This document shows positions 39,932-44,706 of a stretch of DNA of 44,706 bases, piece after piece. Below the pieces are notes generated by a model. It was not told the DNA's origin. It saw only the letters and a list, made by a program, of their open reading frames with translations, and did not search any database. A program made the position numbers and the translations under genes. The first letter of the stretch is position 1; the number at the start of each line of letters is the position of its first letter. This DNA comes from JBCCGR01 sp039029195 (lineage in GTDB: Bacteria; Pseudomonadota; Alphaproteobacteria; Rhizobiales; Rhizobiaceae), in assembly GCA_039029195.1 (NCBI GenBank), contig JBCCGR010000037.1:1-44706 (forward strand). The letters run 5' to 3'.

Positions 39932-40591
39932 TCAAAGCCACTCGATCTTCTGCAAGAACCGGTCGAATGCCACCTTGCGTTTATACTTGTCGCCGGGAAT
40001 GTAGTTCTGCTGGAAGGCGGTGCCGCCATTGAGTTCGGCAACCCGGCGTTTCAGCGCATTGTAGCAGTCTTGAGAACCATCTTCGGAATAGCTTTTGTGC
40101 ACATTGAGCCAGGCAAGACGTGAAACCTTGTTCAGCGGACAAAGAGACTTCACCGCCGTGCCATTCATCTGAAGCCAACGCAATTTTGGAGCCGCTGCCA
40201 AAGGGGCAAGATCGGCCACCCAAGTGTCTCGAATGTCGAGAACTTCAAGACCCGGCAGACGCGCCAGCGGCGAAAGGTCGGTGACCCGTGTGTCGGCAAG
40301 TTGCAGATTTCGGATATTTTTCAGTCCGGCCAACGCATCGATGTTGCTGAGCCGCTTGGCCGAAGAGGCCCTGAAGTGCCACAGCTTCTCGATCCTGTGG
40401 ATCGAAGCGGGCACTTTCTGGAGGTACGCCAGATCGCTGAAATCCAGAACCGCCTTGCCACTGGCCACCGCAGCTTCAATGCGCTCTTCCGCAGTCGCAA
40501 AATCGCTCAGCCCCCGGACGTAGGTGTAGCTGAATGGAATAGCCGCTGCGAACAGCAGAACGATTGTCAAGGTTGCGAGTTTCTTTGCCAA
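39932..40591 (-). CDS. Leucine-rich-repeat protein with signal anchor
   Basis: 219 aa. An N-terminal hydrophobic segment (about 5-25, LATLTIVLLFAAAIPFSYTYV) acts as signal peptide or anchor. Residues about 70-165 contain four or so LRR units of the LxxLxLxxTxVxDLSPLA type (NLQLADTRVTDLSPLARLPGLEVLDIRDTWVADLAPLA), as in bacterial internalin-like proteins. The C-terminus is basic and has the Cys-containing segment SQDCYNALKRRVAEL. Such repeats bind other proteins; the partner is not known. It is convergent with the catabolic operon (17-nt gap) and divergent from the DUF3179 gene with about 226 nt between. Confidence 0.85.
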   Translation of the reverse strand: MAKKLATLTIVLLFAAAIPFSYTYVRGLSDFATAEERIEAAVASGKAVLDFSDLAYLQKVPASIHRIEKLWHFRASSAKRLSNIDALAGLKNIRNLQLADTRVTDLSPLARLPGLEVLDIRDTWVADLAPLAAAPKLRWLQMNGTAVKSLCPLNKVSRLAWLNVHKSYSEDGSQDCYNALKRRVAELNGGTAFQQNYIPGDKYKRKVAFDRFLQKIEWL

Positions 40592-40817
40592 TTGGGCTGT
40601 TCCTCAGACTGAACAGCACTTTTCGTGGCAGAAACACATTGAAATCCGGTAAAGTTCTCCGGTTGCCACTGTCCCAGATTGGACAGGTGGACCAATCAAA
40701 ACAGGGCTCATGAATCAGAGTAGCGGAGTTCACCGAACGCTGACGCAGTGTTGATTGGCGGTTTGACAGGCAAACACCGCACACTGGTTGAAAGCGAGGC
40801 TACGCAGAGGTGTTCCC

Positions 40818-42197
40818 ATGACTGTTCAATTCGGAATCATGCACCGTCAATTCCTTTTGGGGTCGTTTGTCTTTGTGGCTCTTCTGTTGGCACTGCCCGC
40901 CAAAGCGCAGGAAGCACTGCCAAAATATGTGATTGAGCAGTTTGGAAAGCCGCCCGCCATTCCCGACGGACCGCTGTCGAAGGAAATTCAATCCGCCATC
41001 AAGATTGCCATTCTGGATACTGTGAAAAGCGGCAATTGGGGCAGAGATCAGGCGGTGGCGCTGGTGGACATCGCCAATTCCAAGGATCCCCGCATTGCCT
41101 GGATCATCAGCGATCTCATGCGATTTGCTTCCGGACCGCGCCTCAACGGTGTTTTGGCAGAAGCAGCGTTTATGCTGTTGGGCAAAAAACCGCCGAAGCA
41201 AAATCATTGGGGCATCGTTACTGATCATCTGATCGCATGGGATATTCCTGCGCCCCCTGACTATCTCAAAACCAAGCGTGCCATTTTCACAGAAATCGTT
41301 CCTGGTTGGGAAAAGATATTCGTTGAGGGCGACATCGACTGGCGCCATGTTTCCTGGGGTGGCGTGCTGATTGACAATCGCGACTATGATCAGACCGACA
41401 AACGCTGCAACTGCATTCCCGCCGCCGACAACCCCAAGGTCTCCACCGCCGAAGAAGCCACATGGCTTAAGGATGAAGACATCGTCTTCGGCATTGAGGT
41501 CAATGGCGAGTTCCGCGCCTACCCGCGCCGCATCATGGAGGTGCGGGAAATGGTCAACGACACGCTGGGTGGGCGGCATCTGGGCATTCCATACTGCACC
41601 CTGTGCGGCGCGGCGCAGGCCTACTTCACGGATCGCTTGCCCGCAGGTATCGAACGACCGGTCTTGCGCACATCGGGTTTGCTCATTCGCTCCAACAAGG
41701 TGATGTACGACATCGTCACCCATTCCGTGTTCGACACGTTTCTTGGCAAAGCCGTCACCGGCCCGCTTGCAAAGAAAAAGCTGCAACTGAAACAGGCGAA
41801 CGTCGTCACCACCGACTGGGGCACCTGGAAAAAGGCGCATCCGCAAACCACGGTTCTGGTTGAATCTCTCGCGCTCGGCCGCAATTTTGATTTCCGCAAC
41901 AACCGCGACGCCAACGGCCCGATTTTTCCCGTTGGGAATGTAGATCCTCGCCTACCGGTTCATGAAGATATCATCGGCATTGTTTCTGCCTCTGGTAAGC
42001 CGGTTGCCTTCCAGCGTAGCAAGGCGTTTCTGGCTCTAAAGGACGGCAAGAAGATCATCTTTGAGAACATTCATCTGAAACTTGATGCCGGTGGTATTGT
42101 CGCCGTCGATAAGAGCGGTGCGCCGCTCGGCAGCCATCAGGCCTTCTGGTTTGCCTGGTCGCAATTCCATCCCGGAACCGAGCTCTGGGCGGGGTGA
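40818..42197 (+). CDS. DUF3179-domain exported protein
   Basis: 459 aa from ATG 40818 (AGAGG ribosome site); a longer TTG reading from 40788 and a start at 40839 are also possible. A signal peptide is evident (LLGSFVFVALLLALPAKAQ, cleavage after AKA). The DUF3179 core includes VFGIEVNGEFRAYPRRIMEVREMVNDTLGG and the Cys pair in PYCTLCGAAQAYF; a second Cys pair lies in RCNCIP. The fold and function of the family are not established; the Cys motifs hint at a redox or metal site. It stands alone on the plus strand before the enolase-superfamily gene (155-nt gap). Confidence 0.9.
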   Translation: MTVQFGIMHRQFLLGSFVFVALLLALPAKAQEALPKYVIEQFGKPPAIPDGPLSKEIQSAIKIAILDTVKSGNWGRDQAVALVDIANSKDPRIAWIISDLMRFASGPRLNGVLAEAAFMLLGKKPPKQNHWGIVTDHLIAWDIPAPPDYLKTKRAIFTEIVPGWEKIFVEGDIDWRHVSWGGVLIDNRDYDQTDKRCNCIPAADNPKVSTAEEATWLKDEDIVFGIEVNGEFRAYPRRIMEVREMVNDTLGGRHLGIPYCTLCGAAQAYFTDRLPAGIERPVLRTSGLLIRSNKVMYDIVTHSVFDTFLGKAVTGPLAKKKLQLKQANVVTTDWGTWKKAHPQTTVLVESLALGRNFDFRNNRDANGPIFPVGNVDPRLPVHEDIIGIVSASGKPVAFQRSKAFLALKDGKKIIFENIHLKLDAGGIVAVDKSGAPLGSHQAFWFAWSQFHPGTELWAG

Positions 42198-42352
42198 GGA
42201 TGTTCGAGCGTCACTCTATCTGCCGCTCCTGTTAAAGAGCGCGTCTTCAATCTGGCACCGCCAATCCCGGCACTGGTCCACCCTTTTTGCGAACAGGACA
42301 ATTTCGCACCTCATGCGAAGGGTCGAACGCATGTGCTCGCAAGGCTGGCCGG

Positions 42353-43459
42353 ATGAAGATAACGAAGATCAGCGTCTATCAAACTGACCTGCCATATATT
42401 GATGGCAGCTATGGTTGGGGTGCGGGCAATGCGATCACAGTCGCACGCGCAACTGTCGTTTTCGTCGAAACCGCCTGCGGGCTCTCGGGCTGTGGTGAGT
42501 TCACACCGTGTGGCGAGAATTATATGGTCGCCCATTCCGAAGGGTCGGCGGCAACCTTGAAGCTTCTCGCACCGGTCCTGATGGGTGAAGATCCCCGTCA
42601 GATTGATGCAATCAACTGGAAGATGGACGCCTCCGTGCTGGGGCACGGCTATGCCAAAGCTCCGATCGTTGCAGCATGCTTCGACATATTGGGGAAGTCG
42701 TGCGAGCTCCCCGTGTGGATGTTGCTTGGCGGCAAACTCACCGACGGTGCGCCCATGTATCGGGTGGCACCGCAAAAGTCGGTCAAAGAAACCAAAGCCG
42801 AACTCAACAGACATCGCGCATCCGGCTACCGCCAGTTTCAAATCAAGGTTGGTGCTGATTGGCAGGCCGACATTGAGCGTATTCAAACCATCGTGCCTTT
42901 GCTTGAAAAGGGCGAGAAAGCGATGGCCGATGCCAATCAGGGCTGGCGGGTGGACAATGCCATTCGGGTTGCCAATGCCACGCGGGATCTCGACTATATT
43001 TTTGAACAACCCTGCCGCACCTACGAGGAATGCCAGCGCGTGCGGCCCCATGTGGCCCAGCCCATGAAACTGGATGAATGTGTGACGGGTCTGCATGCCG
43101 CACAGCGCATCGTGCAGGACCGAGGCGCAGAAATCTGCTGTCTGAAGATTTCCAACCTTGGCGGTTTCTCAAAGGCCAAATTGGTGCGGGACTTTCTGGT
43201 CGAAAACAGAATTCCGGTTGTTTCCGAAGACACCTGGGGAGGCGAGATCACTTCAGCAGCGGTTGCGCATTTCGCGGCTTCAACGCCATCGGACTATCTG
43301 ATCAATTCGACCGACCTGTTCAACTACAACACACGCTCGACCGGCATTGGCGGGCCGACGGTAAAAGACGGGAAGCTCTATGCGAGCGACGTACCTGGCC
43401 TTGGTGTAGAACCGGATTTCAACTCACTGGGCGACCCGGTGGCCGTTTATGTATTGTAA
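42353..43459 (+). CDS. Enolase-superfamily (mandelate racemase/muconate lactonizing) enzyme, hydroxyproline or proline-betaine type
   Basis: 368 aa from ATG 42353, which matches the family start MKITKI. Catalytic lysines are Lys165 (FQIKVGADW) and Lys265 (CLKISNLGG). Metal ligands are Asp193 (ADANQGW), Glu218 (FEQP) and Asp241/Glu242 (KLDEC). The two-sided Lys arrangement supports proton transfer at an alpha-carbon. Overall it recalls cis-3-hydroxy-L-proline dehydratases and hydroxyproline-betaine 2-epimerases (HpbD); I cannot decide between them. Both ideas fit the nearby DapA-like, ALDH and MttB genes, although a LRR and a DUF3179 gene intervene. The stop overlaps the convergent sulfatase gene end by 13 nt. 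Confidence 0.8.
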   Translation: MKITKISVYQTDLPYIDGSYGWGAGNAITVARATVVFVETACGLSGCGEFTPCGENYMVAHSEGSAATLKLLAPVLMGEDPRQIDAINWKMDASVLGHGYAKAPIVAACFDILGKSCELPVWMLLGGKLTDGAPMYRVAPQKSVKETKAELNRHRASGYRQFQIKVGADWQADIERIQTIVPLLEKGEKAMADANQGWRVDNAIRVANATRDLDYIFEQPCRTYEECQRVRPHVAQPMKLDECVTGLHAAQRIVQDRGAEICCLKISNLGGFSKAKLVRDFLVENRIPVVSEDTWGGEITSAAVAHFAASTPSDYLINSTDLFNYNTRSTGIGGPTVKDGKLYASDVPGLGVEPDFNSLGDPVAVYVL

Positions 43460-44706
43460 GGCCCTGACCTTCCCCCAGAGAATTCGGGTTTCCAATCCTC
43501 ACCCCAAGCATCTTTCCAGAACCGATCGTACGTGACGTTCGATTTCGCGCGGCCTCCATTCCACAAATCATATTCAGGAACGGAGTATGTGTCGAAGAAA
43601 GTTGTGATCTGCGCCCGCAGTTGAGCCGCGATGTCGGCAAGTTCAGGCTCGTCGATCAGATTCTTCTTTTCCAGCGGGTCATCTTTGAGATTGTAGAGTT
43701 CATCAGTAAGCGCGAACGATTTTGATCCCGAAAAGCGCATGGCGTAGAGCCATTGATCAGTCCGTATGGCCCGGGTTTCCTCCTGCTCATAGAATATCGC
43801 GCCTGATGTTTCTGACCGCTCACCCGGCAGCGCAACATTTAGATCGCGTGCGCTGCTCGACAGACTTGGGCGCGCACTTTCGTTCCCAGCAGCCTTCGCA
43901 AGCGTGGGAAAGAGATCAATCTGGCTGACCAGATCGTTGCGCACCACACTTTCAGCCGCCGGTCCTCCGGCCATGATCAGCGGAATATGATAGGAAGGCC
44001 GGTGTGCGCTTGCTGGAAAAGCCGCCGCTCCGTGTCCCCAAATCCCGTTGTGGCCAAGCGAGAAACCATGATCTGCCGTGTAGATGACAAGCGTATTTTG
44101 ATCGAGCTTCAACCGTTCAAGAGCGGTTAGAATGCGCCCAACGCCCTGATCAATCAGGCTGACCTGCGCAAAATAATTCTTCAGGGATTCCACATTGTTG
44201 GGAAGCAAAAGCGGACCCTTGAACTGTTCCCGTACCCCGCCTTCGGCAACACGCAACCCGAACCGTTCGAGCACATCGGCTGAAAGCCCCTCGCGCGGGA
44301 TCGAATGCATGTCGGCATCTTCATAGAGGTCGGCGAGTTCGAACCCGGCCTCACCTTTGATGGCCGGCCAGTGTCCGTAGGGGCCATTATAGGGCACGAA
44401 CGCAAAGAACGGCTCATCCTGTGTTGCCTGATGATCCAGAAACTCGATTGTCTTTTCGGTAAAAAAATCAACCGAGTGACCGGCAAACCGGTAACGCTCT
44501 TCCTGATCGATCACCTCATTGTCGTAAAAGCTGACAGTGTGACCATGGGGAAATGTGATCCAATGATCGAAGGCAAGTTGCGGCACAAACGGAACGCCGA
44601 GATGGAACTTGCCGATGAGCGCCGTGGTATAGCCAGCCTCTTTGACGATCGTTGGTAGATTGTTGAATTCTCCAATTGCTGACCAGTTCTGCGGCCATTG
44701 ATCCAC
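43447..44706 (-). CDS. Sulfatase-family hydrolase, N-terminus outside the window
   Basis: At least 419 aa; the gene runs off the right edge, so the N-terminal metal-binding and formylglycine (CxPSR-type) motifs cannot be checked. The second sulfatase signature is visible as GYTTALIGKFHLG. The metal-binding YTADHGFSLGHNGIWGHG follows, and the C-terminal DELYNLKDDPLEKKNLID is typical of alkaline-phosphatase-fold sulfatases. It should release sulfate from an organic sulfate ester; choline-sulfatase or polysaccharide sulfatase are both possible. If the ester is choline-O-sulfate it would match the betaine theme of the neighbourhood, but this is a guess. Its 3' end overlaps the enolase-family gene. 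Confidence 0.9.
   Translation of the reverse strand: MDQWPQNWSAIGEFNNLPTIVKEAGYTTALIGKFHLGVPFVPQLAFDHWITFPHGHTVSFYDNEVIDQEERYRFAGHSVDFFTEKTIEFLDHQATQDEPFFAFVPYNGPYGHWPAIKGEAGFELADLYEDADMHSIPREGLSADVLERFGLRVAEGGVREQFKGPLLLPNNVESLKNYFAQVSLIDQGVGRILTALERLKLDQNTLVIYTADHGFSLGHNGIWGHGAAAFPASAHRPSYHIPLIMAGGPAAESVVRNDLVSQIDLFPTLAKAAGNESARPSLSSSARDLNVALPGERSETSGAIFYEQEETRAIRTDQWLYAMRFSGSKSFALTDELYNLKDDPLEKKNLIDEPELADIAAQLRAQITTFFDTYSVPEYDLWNGGRAKSNVTYDRFWKDAWGEDWKPEFSGGRSGPYNT

Noticed and set aside
40800..41846. 348-codon open frame on the minus strand opposite the DUF3179 gene
   Set aside because: Antisense shadow of a gene with signal peptide and family motif; no ribosome site seen.

Overview
This window reads as chromosome of an alphaproteobacterium, most likely a Hyphomicrobiales (Rhizobiales) relative and possibly marine. 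The clues are a ChrR-type anti-sigma factor with its sigma factor, a FixK/FNR box in front of a DUF465 gene, TauABC-like transport, an MttB-superfamily methyltransferase, and a GAGCATG-type intergenic repeat. All assignments come from reading the sequence and from remembered family knowledge; no database search was run. I saw no tRNA, rRNA, CRISPR array, transposase or phage gene. Coding density is high, and many genes are coupled by 1-4 nt overlaps.

Layout. (1) 1-2219, minus strand: a stress operon rpoE-chrR-SDR-NTF2-like (the last cut by the window edge), divergent from a secreted fasciclin-domain protein (2555-3046). (2) 3435-5672: exported or membrane proteins of unknown function and a 45-aa small gene on the minus strand. 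(3) 5696-10286, minus strand: a Dlt-like surface-acylation cassette made of an acyl-carrier protein, an MBOAT O-acyltransferase, and an unusual fusion of a multi-helix transporter-like domain with an SGNH domain. (4) 10565-13013: a multi-PAS histidine kinase and its single-domain response regulator. (5) 13071-20874: an FAD oxidoreductase with a divergent HxlR regulator, pyrophosphatase, acyl-CoA synthetase, DUF465 protein, and a LysR regulator divergent from a P450-ferredoxin pair. (6) 20924-23441: an exported protein, an L,D-transpeptidase-like protein, an OmpR-type regulator and a cyclic-nucleotide-binding protein. (7) 23457-27360, minus strand: a membrane-lipid modification operon (flavoprotein, DUF1365, cyclopropane/furan-fatty-acid-type methyltransferase, DUF3833). 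(8) 27513-39914: a large catabolic locus. A TauABC-like importer and an FAD oxidase lie on the minus strand. Divergent from them, a GntR regulator heads a tightly coupled plus-strand run of a DapA-family enzyme, aldehyde dehydrogenase, MttB-family methyltransferase, two SDRs and an FAD oxidoreductase. (9) 39932-44706: a leucine-rich-repeat protein, a DUF3179 protein, an enolase-superfamily enzyme of the hydroxyproline/proline-betaine type, and a partial sulfatase.

How the parts work together. The sigma factor's own promoter (TGATCC-N18-TAACC) and the lipid operon 25 kb away (TGATCC-N18-TAATG) share the same layout. This suggests one RpoE/ChrR singlet-oxygen-type regulon with two loci in this window. 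The most interesting system is region 8: a non-pyrrolysine MttB homologue with importer, oxidases, DapA-like enzyme and aldehyde dehydrogenase, which looks like a pathway for an N-methylated (betaine-type) amine, but with no corrinoid protein in sight. The second is region 3, where carrier protein, MBOAT and SGNH domains mirror DltC/DltB/DltD but with a transporter-like domain fused to the SGNH part.
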